Source: Shewanella aquimarina (GTDB taxonomy: Bacteria > Pseudomonadota > Gammaproteobacteria > Enterobacterales > Shewanellaceae). From it: DNA of 64,000 nt. Under the pieces are notes generated by a model that did not search any database, was not told the origin of the DNA, and saw only the letters and a list, made by a program, of their open reading frames with translations. The DNA lies in assembly GCF_023349185.1 (NCBI RefSeq), contig NZ_JAKIKY010000016.1, forward strand, positions 1-64,000, read 5' to 3'. Position numbers and translations under genes: made by a program. Shown in pieces: positions 16,899-26,149 of this stretch (its first letter is position 1; each line of letters begins with the position of its first letter).

Positions 16899-18185
16899 AT
16901 GACCCGTTCTGAAACCCTATTTGAGCAGGCTAAGAAAACTATCCCTGGTGGCGTAAACTCACCCGTGCGTGCCTTCAACGGCGTTGGTGGTTCACCACGT
17001 TTTATCGAAAAAGCCGACGGCGCCTACATCTATGATGCCGACGGCAAGGCCTATATCGACTATGTTGGCTCTTGGGGCCCGATGATCTTGGGTCATAATC
17101 ATCCAAAGATCCGCCAGGCCGTGTTAGATGCGGTAGAAAATGGTCTCTCTTTCGGCGCGCCAACCGAGCTTGAGGTGCGTATGGCCGAGAAGGTGATCGA
17201 GATGGTGCCTTCGATGGAGCAGGTTCGTATGGTGAGCTCAGGCACCGAAGCCACCATGAGCGCCATCCGTCTGGCACGCGGCTTTACCAATCGCGACAAG
17301 ATCCTCAAGTTTGAAGGCTGCTACCACGGCCACGCCGACTGCCTGCTGGTTAAGGCTGGCTCTGGCGCCCTGACGCTAGGTCAACCAAGCTCACCGGGCA
17401 TCCCAGAAGATTTCGCTAAGCACACGCTGACCGCGGTTTATAACGAGCTGGAGTCTGTTAAGGCGCTGTTCGAGCAGTACCCAGAAGAGATCGCCTGTAT
17501 CATCCTTGAGCCAGTTGCCGGCAACATGAACTGTATTCCGCCTATTCCTGGCTTCCTCGAGGGTCTACGCGCCCTGTGTGACCAGTATGGCGCTCTGCTG
17601 ATCATCGACGAGGTGATGACAGGCTTCCGCGTTTCTAAGAGTGGTGCACAAGGCCACTACGGCATTACGCCTGACCTGACCACACTGGGTAAGGTGATCG
17701 GCGGCGGTATGCCAGTCGGTGCCTTTGGCGGCCGTAAAGAGGTGATGCAGTTCATCGCCCCTACCGGTCCCGTGTATCAGGCAGGTACCCTGTCGGGTAA
17801 CCCTATTGCCATGTCGGCGGGTCTTGCGCAGATGGAAGAGCTATGCGCCGAAGGCCTGTATGAAGAGCTAGCCGCTAAGACCAAGCGGATCGCCGAAGGC
17901 TTCAAGGCCGCGGCCAACAAGCATGGTATTCCACTAAGCATCAACTATGTGGGCGGCATGTTCGGCTTCTTCTTCACCGAACTGGAAAAGGTTACCCGCT
18001 TCGATCAGGTGACTCAGTGTGATGCAGACGCCTTCCGCGCCTTCTACCACGGCATGCTGGACGAGGGTGTTTACCTGGCACCTAGCGCCTATGAAGCAGG
18101 CTTCCTGTCTATGGCACACGGCGAGAAGGAGCTGGAAGAGACACTAACCGCTGCCGACCGTGTGTTTGCCCGTATGGCAAAATAA
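16899..18185 (+). CDS. hemL: Glutamate-1-semialdehyde 2,1-aminomutase
   Basis: This PLP enzyme makes 5-aminolevulinate from glutamate-1-semialdehyde in haem synthesis. The 428 residues include NSPVRAFNGVGG, SSGTEATMSAIRLARG, the PLP-binding IIDEVMTGFRV, and the Schiff-base lysine in TTLGKVIGGGMPVGAFGG (near residue 265). It follows pyrB by 27 bases, with AAAGGAT before the ATG, and ends at a terminator. Confidence 0.96.
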   Translation: MTRSETLFEQAKKTIPGGVNSPVRAFNGVGGSPRFIEKADGAYIYDADGKAYIDYVGSWGPMILGHNHPKIRQAVLDAVENGLSFGAPTELEVRMAEKVIEMVPSMEQVRMVSSGTEATMSAIRLARGFTNRDKILKFEGCYHGHADCLLVKAGSGALTLGQPSSPGIPEDFAKHTLTAVYNELESVKALFEQYPEEIACIILEPVAGNMNCIPPIPGFLEGLRALCDQYGALLIIDEVMTGFRVSKSGAQGHYGITPDLTTLGKVIGGGMPVGAFGGRKEVMQFIAPTGPVYQAGTLSGNPIAMSAGLAQMEELCAEGLYEELAAKTKRIAEGFKAAANKHGIPLSINYVGGMFGFFFTELEKVTRFDQVTQCDADAFRAFYHGMLDEGVYLAPSAYEAGFLSMAHGEKELEETLTAADRVFARMAK

Positions 18186-18223
18186 CTCACGCCGCGAGTG
18201 AAGTGATAAGAGTGACAATGACC

Positions 18224-18249
18224 AAAAGGACGCCCAGGCGTCCTTTTTT
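18224..18249 (+). terminator. Terminator after hemL
   Basis: AAAAGGACGC pairs with GCGTCCTTTT around CCAG, followed by a T-run. Confidence 0.9.
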
Positions 18250-18280
18250 GTTACCCGGCGATTCATGCGATGCTCAAGCT

Positions 18281-18310
18281 CAATTCCCCCGAGATCAATT
18301 CCCCCGAGAT
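18281..18310 (+). repeat. Two tandem copies of a 15-base unit in the hemL-nhaD gap
   Basis: CAATTCCCCCGAGAT occurs twice back to back. The rest of 18250-18689 (440 bases) has no gene that I can support. A GTG-initiated minus-strand frame at 18263-18472 lacks a ribosome-binding site and recognisable content. Confidence 0.6.
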
Positions 18311-18689
18311 CACATAGCCTTTACTCGATAAACCTGGCCAGCTGCCGTTCGTAAATAATTTATTCCACTCGATCAGTCGCTGACAGTAGAGACTATCGCG
18401 ACATGAGAAATTATCAGCAGGATTAACCAAGGGGTAAGCGGTGACTGATGAGAATTCAGCACCTTTCACCACAGATTCAAGAAATCAAAAAATATTCCGC
18501 TAGTTCAAAAGGCTAGGTCTGCGCGAGATCGCATTTTTCAGCGAAATTAGACTAAGGTAACACTTGCGTATTATCTCATCCTATGGTCAGATCGCCGCCT
18601 AACACAACAACCTTAACCAAACCTTGATGTAAATCATACCGCCTCTACTCTGCCGGGCGAGATTTACTATCAGCCGTAGGAACAAATGT

Positions 18690-19937
18690 ATGCTCAACAT
18701 TTTCCTGATCACACTTGCTGTGCTAGCGCTATTAAGCATTATTTTTGAGGAAGTTACCCACATTAATAAGGCTAAAACCACCCTCTTTTTCGGCTGTATC
18801 GCCTGGATCACCCTGTTTGTTGCGGCGCGGGATCCTAGCCACCAGCATCTAGTGGCAGAGGAGCTGGACCACAACCTGCTGGAAATCGCGACGCTCTGGC
18901 TCTTCCTGATGTCGACCATGACCTTCGTGGCCTACCTAAACGCCAAAGGCATGATTCAGATCTTGGTGCAGAAGCTGTTTCCGCAGAAGGTCTCTGTGCG
19001 CATGCTGATGATACAGGTGGCCCTCTTCTCCCTGGTGCTGTCGGCCATCTGTGATAACGTGACCGCGACCCTGGTTTCTCTGGGCTTGTTGACCACCTTC
19101 CAACTCGAGAGTCAGATGAAGCGCCGCATGTCGGTACTCATCATCTTCGCGGTAAACTCGGGCGGTGTGGCGCTGATCACCGGCGACGTGACCACCCTAA
19201 TGATCTTCCTCGGCGGCCATGTCCATATCTCGCAGCTACTCCTGCTATTTATTCCGGCGGCTATCAGCGTCATGCTGCTGGCGGTACTCTTCTCGCTAAA
19301 GGCGGAAGGCCATGTGAGCACCACCCCCATCAAGCGTCAATACAGCAAGCTGGATGTATTTATTGCCCTCATCTTCCTGATCACCATCATAATGACCATG
19401 GTGCTCAATATCTTCTTCGGTATCCCGCCTGTACTGACCTTCCTGTCGGGCCTTTCGGTGATGTTCCTGATGGGCACACTGCAGCGCAGCAACAAGGAGG
19501 AGTTACAGATCCTCGAATATATCCGTCAGGTGGAGTTCGATACCCTGCTCTTCTTCCTGGGTATCCTGCTGCTTGTGGGCATGCTGAAAGAGATTGGTAC
19601 CCTGCATCTGCTGACCGATGTGTATGCCAAGTTTGATCCTAACATCTCTAACTTCGTGACGGGTATCGGCTCGGCGATTCTGGATAACGTCCCCCTGACC
19701 GCGGCGCTGCTCAAAGCAGAACCTGTGCTTAACACCCCAGAGTGGTTAGGACTCACCTACTCGGTGGGCGTGGGTGGCTCGCTGCTGGTGATAGGTAGCG
19801 CGGCGGGGATCATCGCCATGAGTAAGGTGAAAGAGCTCACCTTCGTCACCTACCTCAAGTACGTACCGGCGCTGGCGCTGTGTTATACCTGTGGTTACGG
19901 CCTGACCCTGCTACTGGCCTACGAATTTTACGGCTAG
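18690..19937 (+). CDS. nhaD: NhaD-type sodium/proton antiporter
   Basis: This 415-residue ion-transporter-superfamily protein has about 12 helices and extrudes Na+ in exchange for protons across the inner membrane, a trait of marine and alkaline-tolerant bacteria. Family features visible are LSAICDNVTATLV, the FAVNSGGVALITGDVTTLMIFLGGH region, and SAILDNVPLTAALL in the second half; the paired DN motifs are characteristic. AGGAAC precedes the ATG. It is a single gene, followed by a strong terminator. Confidence 0.9.
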   Translation: MLNIFLITLAVLALLSIIFEEVTHINKAKTTLFFGCIAWITLFVAARDPSHQHLVAEELDHNLLEIATLWLFLMSTMTFVAYLNAKGMIQILVQKLFPQKVSVRMLMIQVALFSLVLSAICDNVTATLVSLGLLTTFQLESQMKRRMSVLIIFAVNSGGVALITGDVTTLMIFLGGHVHISQLLLLFIPAAISVMLLAVLFSLKAEGHVSTTPIKRQYSKLDVFIALIFLITIIMTMVLNIFFGIPPVLTFLSGLSVMFLMGTLQRSNKEELQILEYIRQVEFDTLLFFLGILLLVGMLKEIGTLHLLTDVYAKFDPNISNFVTGIGSAILDNVPLTAALLKAEPVLNTPEWLGLTYSVGVGGSLLVIGSAAGIIAMSKVKELTFVTYLKYVPALALCYTCGYGLTLLLAYEFYG

Positions 19938-19961
19938 AGGTGTTGGCGACAGCCAAACATG

Positions 19962-19993
19962 AAAAAGGCGATGAATGATTCATCGCCTTTTTT
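19962..19993. terminator. Bidirectional terminator between nhaD and exeB
   Basis: AAAAAGGCGATGAATGATTC folds back perfectly to CATCGCCTTTTT and serves both convergent genes. Confidence 0.9.
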
Positions 19994-20032
19994 GTATCAT
20001 CAAAAGTGCTCACGAGTCGCGCATAATGCTCG

Positions 20033-21133
20033 CTAGATAGCCGGCACCTTAAACTCTGTGCCCGCCACCTCTAACACCACGTCTCTTGGGCGTATCTCGA
20101 CTATCTTGAGCTTACCGCCAATCATGTCACCCTGTTGTAACTCGGCGCCATCCACATTCAACCAGCGGTTCTTAGGATCGTTGGCATAGACATGAGCCAG
20201 AATGTTGAATTCGGGCACCTGTAGCTGGATCCCTGCCGGCAACTGACCATACTTTGGCAGCTCATCAGGTTGGGGCGCGGGAATGGGATCTAACTTAGGC
20301 TCAGTCACAGGAGCGGCAACGGCGTTCTCCTTCTCCACCTCCTTAAGCGCGGCCTCGAAGGCGGCCACCAGCTTGCTGGTATCCTTCACCACTGGGCGCT
20401 GCTGAGCAGCAGGCTCTGGGAGCTGTTGCGACATCTGATCTAATGCCTGCTCCGAGCCCTGCTCTGCCACATAGGCCGACTCTAGGCCGACATCTGCAGC
20501 CGCTTCATCCACCTGGGCCTTAAGAGAGCTGAGTAGATCGCGGCCACGCTGATTAGCGTTAGCACCTAGGATAATCGGCTCCTCGCTGCTTTGAGCGTTC
20601 ACATCGTCATTGCCTAGCGCCTTATTCCTGGCAACGCTTTGTATCTCGGCCGGCTGGCGCCTTGGCTGAGGCGCGACAGTCCCGGGGTTGCTCGCCTCGG
20701 CCCGCAGGCTTGGGCGTTCCACCGGCACGGGCAGTGCGACCTTGCCCGCCAGCTTGATGCCTGTCCCATTGCTGGCATCATTGCCCGACTGAGAACTCTG
20801 GCTTACAAGCGGCTGAGTAGTCTCTGATTTGACGTCCTTTGCTTCGACGGCCCTTGCTTCGATGACCTTTGGCTGAACAGCCTTGGATTGAACTGCCTGA
20901 GCTTGCCCTGCAGATAAAGAATCAGCCTGCCGTTGATTGGCGAGAGAGCCCTGACCACTCAGCACCCAGGCAAGGGCGATTGCCCCGCCAAGACCCGTGC
21001 CCAACAAACCTAATTTGACGACCAGAGGCCACCTTGGCTGCATCGCCTCATACTGGGCCCTTGGGGTGATCACAGGGTCTAGCTGTTGATCTTGCTGTTT
21101 CGCGCGGGTCACCGCATCGAGAAGGATAGACAT
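20033..21133 (-). CDS. exeB: Type II secretion accessory protein ExeB/GspB
   Basis: This partner of ExeA acts in insertion of the type II secretion secretin. The 366 residues comprise a short cytoplasmic N-terminus (MSILLDAVTRAKQQ, the family start), one membrane helix (about 37-58), a long low-complexity periplasmic linker rich in A, Q and V (about 65-285), and a conserved C-terminal domain (about 295-366; FNILAHVYANDPKNRWLNVDG, GTEFKVPAI). The linker contains degenerate AVQ-SKAVQPKVIEAR-type repeats. Its ATG overlaps the exeA stop by one base. Confidence 0.88.
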   Translation of the reverse strand: MSILLDAVTRAKQQDQQLDPVITPRAQYEAMQPRWPLVVKLGLLGTGLGGAIALAWVLSGQGSLANQRQADSLSAGQAQAVQSKAVQPKVIEARAVEAKDVKSETTQPLVSQSSQSGNDASNGTGIKLAGKVALPVPVERPSLRAEASNPGTVAPQPRRQPAEIQSVARNKALGNDDVNAQSSEEPIILGANANQRGRDLLSSLKAQVDEAAADVGLESAYVAEQGSEQALDQMSQQLPEPAAQQRPVVKDTSKLVAAFEAALKEVEKENAVAAPVTEPKLDPIPAPQPDELPKYGQLPAGIQLQVPEFNILAHVYANDPKNRWLNVDGAELQQGDMIGGKLKIVEIRPRDVVLEVAGTEFKVPAI

Positions 21134-22881
21134 CAGTAGCGTCCCTCGCCTTGCACTCTTCCCTGCAATCCTGTTTGCTGCTCCTGCAATCTCGGCCCCT
21201 TATCGCTAAGGTAGAGATTGAGCTGCACTAAGGTCTGGCTACCGGCGATGGCATCGGCGCGCAGGCCATGCTGACGCTGGAAGTCCATCAGGGATTGCTC
21301 CAGCTCGGCATCGAAATAGTCGACCAGACGGGCGGGCTTGTTCTGGATCTGCGCCAGGGCATTCTCCAGCCACTGGATCTGCGCCGGCGCCGAGCCTCGG
21401 CCTATCTCCTTAGGCTGATAGCTTGGTGCCTGCCACAATAGCTCGAAGGTACCGGCAAAGTGGCGGGTAAACCAGTCTCTGTCGACCCATAGCTGCTGCT
21501 CCGCCAGTTGCAGCAACAGCTGCTCGCCCTGGCGAGACACGACTGTGCCGTAGAAGGGCTCGCCGCGCTCATCCTGCAAATAGACCACGGCCGGATAGTT
21601 GAGGCGTACCAAGGAATGCCAGTTACCCTGCTGCTGGAAGCAATCCAGCCCCTGCTGCTTGGCCGACTGACAGGCGGTCAGGCCAACATAAGGTGCCTTA
21701 TCCCACAGGCCGAGTATGGCGGCATAGGCGGTGTCTATGCTGCGGCTTTGATTGATCGCCTGACGCAATATGCGCTGATCGGCGCTCAGGCTGGCATTGC
21801 TCTCTTCGACTTGGCGGCTTGCCAGATTGGTTTGAGTTTGGGGCTGAGTTTGTTGCTGGACGGCTTGTGAATGGTTCTGATTGGCCTGCTGCGCACCTGT
21901 CGCTGTCGGCTCATTGGCCTGCATTGTGCCGGCCTGGGCCATATTTGCCTGAGCTGTGTTTGCCTGAGCTATACCGCCCTGCCCCTGCAGGTTAAAGAAG
22001 TAGAAGGCGCCAGCAAAGGTCGCCAGGATAAGCGTTGCGGCCGTCGCTGGCCACAGCAGTTTGCGCTGCTTGAGCTCCTCGCCCAGGACTTCGCTGGCGG
22101 CGGTTCTCACCATGTTGGCGTCGATAGGCACCTTAGACTGGGCATAACCTGCCATCAGGGCACGTTCACACAAGAGGTTAATAAGTCGCGGGATGCCGCC
22201 ACTGTATTGGTGGAGCGTCTTGATGGCGCTGCGGTGAAACAGCGGCTCGTGACGTCCGGCTACCTGTAGCCTGTGCTGAACATAGAGGGCAATCTCCTGC
22301 TGGGTCAATGGCAGCAGGTGATAACGTGCGGTGATGCGCTGGGCCAGCTGTCTGAGCTCCTGACGCTTGAGCAGCTGTTGCAGCTCGGGCTGACCAATAA
22401 GGATCACCTGCAGTAGCTTCTTGGTATCAGTCTCCAGGTTGGTCAGCAGCCTGAGCTGTTCCAACACCTCGGCCCGGAGATGCTGCGCCTCGTCGATGAT
22501 AAGGACGGTATTGCGCCCCTTCTCATGGTTGGCCAGCAGAAACTGACTCAGCTTATCGGTGAGCTGTTTCAGGGTAGGCGACTCACCATAATGCACCCCC
22601 AGCTCGTCACACAGGGTGGCAAGCAACTCGAGTTCGGTCAGCGAGGGGTTGAGGATGAAGGCGGTATCGGTATTCTCGGGCAGCTGGTTGAGCAGGCAAC
22701 GCGACACTGTGGTCTTCCCCGTGCCCACCTCGCCGGTTAACAAGACAAAACCACCGGTTTCACCCAATCCATAGGTTAAATGTGCCAACGCCTCTCTATG
22801 TCTGTCGCTCAAGAACAGATAATGAGGGTTGGGTGCGATCGAAAACGGGTTATCGCTTAGTCCGTAAAACGCCTTGTACAT
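21133..22881 (-). CDS. exeA: Type II secretion ATPase ExeA/GspA
   Basis: ExeA is an inner-membrane AAA-type ATPase that works with ExeB and binds peptidoglycan to help assemble the secretin. The family start MYKAFYGLSDNPFSIAPNP, Walker A GEVGTGKTT (about 51-59) and Walker B VLIIDEAQHLRAE are present. A membrane helix lies near 283-300. A Q/A-rich linker with repeated AQAN units follows, then a C39-like region and a C-terminal peptidoglycan-binding domain (FDAELEQSLMDFQRQHGL). It has 582 residues and is co-transcribed with exeB. No other gsp genes are in the window. Confidence 0.9.
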   Translation of the reverse strand: MYKAFYGLSDNPFSIAPNPHYLFLSDRHREALAHLTYGLGETGGFVLLTGEVGTGKTTVSRCLLNQLPENTDTAFILNPSLTELELLATLCDELGVHYGESPTLKQLTDKLSQFLLANHEKGRNTVLIIDEAQHLRAEVLEQLRLLTNLETDTKKLLQVILIGQPELQQLLKRQELRQLAQRITARYHLLPLTQQEIALYVQHRLQVAGRHEPLFHRSAIKTLHQYSGGIPRLINLLCERALMAGYAQSKVPIDANMVRTAASEVLGEELKQRKLLWPATAATLILATFAGAFYFFNLQGQGGIAQANTAQANMAQAGTMQANEPTATGAQQANQNHSQAVQQQTQPQTQTNLASRQVEESNASLSADQRILRQAINQSRSIDTAYAAILGLWDKAPYVGLTACQSAKQQGLDCFQQQGNWHSLVRLNYPAVVYLQDERGEPFYGTVVSRQGEQLLLQLAEQQLWVDRDWFTRHFAGTFELLWQAPSYQPKEIGRGSAPAQIQWLENALAQIQNKPARLVDYFDAELEQSLMDFQRQHGLRADAIAGSQTLVQLNLYLSDKGPRLQEQQTGLQGRVQGEGRY

Positions 22882-23069
22882 GCCGCCTCAGTCCCAAAAT
22901 AATAATGACGATTCAAATTAATCCCTAGGGGAGACGTTGTCAAAACTTCCCCCCATTTAATTGCGCCACAGCAGCACCTAAAGCCAGCTATCGAGGTGGC
23001 GAAAGGATGCGGCCCGACGACTTGCCATGATAAGCTTAGGCCAAATATAAAGTTATCCCTTGGTGAGAC

Positions 23070-24311
23070 GTGAAGATCTATTTAGTTGGCGGCGCCGTCC
23101 GCGACCAGTTACTCAATATTCCCATAAAAGATCGTGACTACATGGTGGTGGGCGCTACAGTGCAAGAGATGCTCGATAAAGGCTATCGCCAGGTGGGTAA
23201 AGACTTCCCCGTGTTTCTCCACCCCAAGACGCAGCAGGAGTATGCCCTGGCGCGCACCGAGCGCAAGACAGGCGTCGGCTATGGCGGCTTTAGCGTCTAC
23301 GCCGCGCCGGATGTCACCCTGGAGGAGGACCTGCTGCGGCGCGATCTCACCATCAATGCCATCGCCCAGGATGAACAGGGGCAGATCTTCGACCCCTATG
23401 GCGGCAAATCCGATATCGAGCGGCGCCTGCTCAGGCATGTGTCCGACGCCTTCGTAGAAGATCCGCTGCGGGTGCTCAGAGTCGCCCGTTTCGCCGCCCG
23501 TTTTCAGCCGCTGGGCTTCAGGGTAGCCCCGGACACCATGGTGCTGATGCAAGAAATTGCCGCAAGCGGTGAGCTTGAGGCGCTAACGCCAGAGCGCGTA
23601 TTTCAGGAGCTGGATAAGGCGCTTGCCACCGAGGCGCCGCAGGTGTTCTTCGAGGTGCTCAGAGAAGCCGGCGGCCTGGCCATATTATTTCCCGAGATCG
23701 AGGCGCTGTTTGGCATCCCCCAACCCGAGCAGTACCACCCAGAGATAGACACTGGCATACATACACTCATGGTATTAGAGCAAGCCGCCAGACTCAGCCA
23801 GGATAAGCAGGTGCGCTTCGCCGCCCTGGTGCACGACCTTGGCAAGGCGCTGTCGCCTAAGGAGCATCTGCCGAAACATCACGGCCATGGCCAAAAAGGC
23901 CTGCCGCTGATCCGCGCCCTGTGCGAGCGTTTTCGCGTCCCCAACGACTATCGGGATCTGGCTCTCCTGGTGAGTGACCAACATCAGAATATCCATAACG
24001 CCTTCGAGCTACGAGCCGAGACTATCGTCAAGCTGTTCGACAAGGCCGATCTCTGGCGTAAGCCCGAGAGACTGCCGCAACTCCTGCTGGCCTGCGAAGC
24101 CGACAGCAAGGGACGCACAGGTTTAGAGGACAGTCCCTACCCCCAAGGGGCCTATGTACAGCACTGTTTTGAACTGGCACGCAATGTGGCGATAAAACCT
24201 ATCATAGAAGCGGGTTTTAAGGGCGCCGAGATCAAGGCGCAGTTACACAAGCAAAGGGTCGAGGCCATCGCCCAGTACAAGGGAAAAACCGCCTTAAATG
24301 CAAAGCCATAG
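23070..24311 (+). CDS. cca: Multifunctional CCA tRNA nucleotidyltransferase
   Basis: It adds or repairs the 3' CCA of tRNAs without a template. The GTG start at 23070 gives MKIYLVGGAVRDQLL. KDRDYMVVGA carries the catalytic DxD. The neck motif RRDLTINAIA, the EDPLRVLRVARFAARF helix, and a C-terminal HD domain (ALVHDLGKALSP, with HHGHGQKG) follow, as in the E. coli enzyme with phosphatase and phosphodiesterase activities. 413 residues is normal. GGTGAG lies just before the start. Confidence 0.95.
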   Translation: MKIYLVGGAVRDQLLNIPIKDRDYMVVGATVQEMLDKGYRQVGKDFPVFLHPKTQQEYALARTERKTGVGYGGFSVYAAPDVTLEEDLLRRDLTINAIAQDEQGQIFDPYGGKSDIERRLLRHVSDAFVEDPLRVLRVARFAARFQPLGFRVAPDTMVLMQEIAASGELEALTPERVFQELDKALATEAPQVFFEVLREAGGLAILFPEIEALFGIPQPEQYHPEIDTGIHTLMVLEQAARLSQDKQVRFAALVHDLGKALSPKEHLPKHHGHGQKGLPLIRALCERFRVPNDYRDLALLVSDQHQNIHNAFELRAETIVKLFDKADLWRKPERLPQLLLACEADSKGRTGLEDSPYPQGAYVQHCFELARNVAIKPIIEAGFKGAEIKAQLHKQRVEAIAQYKGKTALNAKP

Positions 24312-24520
24312 CTAAGTGTTCGTTAAGTTTTAGTGATCATAAGCCAAAATTTGAGCAAAAACCCTCGACAGGCTTGATTTTGCACAATCATGAGATATTG
24401 TATTACGACCTTAGGGTGAAAATTCATAGCAATATAAATTGGCTATGACATAATTAACCAGTTGCAGTTGTACTTTTCGGCTGCTCCATTTCAATCCAAC
24501 TTATTTAAAGGGATTTCCCA

Positions 24521-24787
24521 ATGAACAAAAAAGTACTGATGATTGCTGGCGTAGCAATGACTGCCCTTCTTGGTGGTTGCGCAAACACTACTGCTCTAGA
24601 AGAAAGCGTTGCTAACCTAGGCAACAAAGTTGACCAGTTATCTGCTGAAGTTAGCTCTCTGAAGTCTGAGCAAGGTGCTCTTGCTGCTGACGTTAAAGAT
24701 GCAAAAGCTGCTGCGATGGACGCACAAGCAGAAGCTAAGCGTGCTAACGACCGCATCGACAACATCGCTTCTTCTTACAAGAAGTAA
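24521..24787 (+). CDS. lpp: Major outer-membrane (Braun-type) lipoprotein
   Basis: This is an 88-residue lipoprotein precursor with a lipobox ending at C20 (TALLGGC). The mature chain is one heptad-repeat helix (VANLGNKVDQLSAEVSSLKSE) rich in Ala, forming a trimeric coiled coil. The C-terminal lysine (SSYKK) is the residue that L,D-transpeptidases join to peptidoglycan. Codon use is strongly biased (GCT, GTT, CGT, AAA), unlike its neighbours, which indicates very high expression. AAAGGGAT precedes the ATG. A matching L,D-transpeptidase gene lies convergently downstream. Confidence 0.93.
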   Translation: MNKKVLMIAGVAMTALLGGCANTTALEESVANLGNKVDQLSAEVSSLKSEQGALAADVKDAKAAAMDAQAEAKRANDRIDNIASSYKK

Positions 24788-24796
24788 TGTGTCTGT

Positions 24797-24827
24797 ATCG
24801 GCAACACACCTGTGTTGCCGATATGTT
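24797..24827 (+). terminator. Terminator after lpp
   Basis: ATCGGCAACACA pairs perfectly with TGTGTTGCCGAT around CC, followed by a T-rich tail. The remainder of 24828-25035 shows nothing else. Confidence 0.85.
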
Positions 24828-25035
24828 TTCCCCCACAGCATTAACTTTCAACTCTCTCCTAAACTCGTCATCCCCCACTCTTCATCTCAAGTTTCTCGGA
24901 CTCAGCTCATCCTCTAAGCTTTTCCTCTAAGCTTTCTAAACCGACTGTATCTTAGTTTTCGTTTTGGCCTGTAGCACCTAGTCACGCGCGCCTATTCGCG
25001 ACACTCACTCCAGACCTCCGCTAAAAAAGCGCCCA

Positions 25036-25061
25036 CAAAAAAGGCGCCCAATGGACGCCTT
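25036..25061 (-). terminator. Terminator after the L,D-transpeptidase gene
   Basis: On the minus strand AAGGCGTCC pairs with GGGCGCCTT (one G-T pair) around ATT and runs into six T residues. Confidence 0.85.
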
Positions 25062-25114
25062 AGTGATACTGAACGGTCACTCAAACCTAAGCTGCTAATC
25101 TAAGCTTCTAAAAT

Positions 25115-26056
25115 CTAGGGAGTGATCTCTAAATCCTGAGCCGCCGTCAGCGGTGGATGTGAGATCACCATGGGGATGCCGTTCTGGGTCAGCAGGGCAT
25201 CGTTTGCCTTGGTGTTATCGACGCTATCCTGGCTGATGAATTTCACCACCTTGCTGCTCAGGCTGATCACCTTCTCACGGGGCTGATCTTCCGTCTTAGA
25301 CAGGGGCGAATGCACCTCGATGATCTGACGGCCGTCGGGCTCGGTAGCAATCTTCACCGTTTGATTGATCACCCTTACGCTATCGCCATATTTGGCCTGG
25401 TGGAATAGCCACTCGATATCATCAGGATTAAGCCTGATACAACCGGCACTGACGCGCATGCCGATACCGAAATCCTTGTTTGTACCATGGATCAGGTAGC
25501 TACCATCGCCATAGGAGAGCTGCATGGCATACTTACCCAGCGGGTTATCAGGGCCAGCGGGTACCACGGGAGGCAATACCTCGCCGCGCTCACGCAGGTG
25601 CTCGGCGCGCAGGCTCGCCGGCGGCGTCCAGCTCGGATTAGGAATACGCGCCTTGATCTTAGTGGTCATCTCTGGGGTTTCACGACCGATACGGCCAATG
25701 CCCACAGGAAAAACATGCACCTCACGACCATTCTTAGGGAAATAGTAGAGACGCAGCTCTGGCAGGTTGATCACTATGCCCTTGCGGGGCACGTCTGGCA
25801 GCAGCATCTGGGTGGGGATCACCAACTCGGTGCCGGGTGTCGGCAAGAAAGGATCCACTCCTGGGTTAGTTTCCATCAACTCCAAGATACCGATATTGTA
25901 TTTATCGGCGATGGTTTTGAAGTAGTCCCCCTTCTGAACCACATGGGTCTGCAACTCGCCGACGAGGCGACCGCCGTTGGCTGGCAGGGAGTAGACATTG
26001 GCAAGTAACTGCAATGGCGCGAGACTCAAGATGAGCAACAGCAATTTACGCATCAT
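25115..26056 (-). CDS. Periplasmic L,D-transpeptidase (YkuD family) with LysM domain
   Basis: This type of enzyme makes 3-3 cross-links or attaches Lpp to peptidoglycan. The protein has a signal peptide (about 1-19), a LysM domain (about 36-81), and a YkuD catalytic domain (about 92-230) with H190 in YLIHGTNKDFGIGMR and the nucleophile C206 in RVSAGCIRLN. About 80 further residues form a C-terminal tail. 313 residues fits the ErfK/YbiS group. The neighbouring lpp gene, ending in the acceptor lysine, supports a Lpp-anchoring role. ATG is doubled at the start (26056 and 26053). Confidence 0.9.
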   Translation of the reverse strand: MMRKLLLLILSLAPLQLLANVYSLPANGGRLVGELQTHVVQKGDYFKTIADKYNIGILELMETNPGVDPFLPTPGTELVIPTQMLLPDVPRKGIVINLPELRLYYFPKNGREVHVFPVGIGRIGRETPEMTTKIKARIPNPSWTPPASLRAEHLRERGEVLPPVVPAGPDNPLGKYAMQLSYGDGSYLIHGTNKDFGIGMRVSAGCIRLNPDDIEWLFHQAKYGDSVRVINQTVKIATEPDGRQIIEVHSPLSKTEDQPREKVISLSSKVVKFISQDSVDNTKANDALLTQNGIPMVISHPPLTAAQDLEITP

Positions 26057-26149
26057 CGAAACGGATTTCCAAAAATCGAGTTAAAGGTTTGGCTCAAAGG
26101 GTAACCCGAGCCGCCGGGATTTTCTAGTGGTGAATAATTGTACTTTCAC

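Noticed and set aside
18263..18472. Minus-strand 69-codon frame in the hemL-nhaD gap
   Set aside because: It starts with GTG, lacks a ribosome-binding site, runs through the tandem repeat and resembles no family I know.
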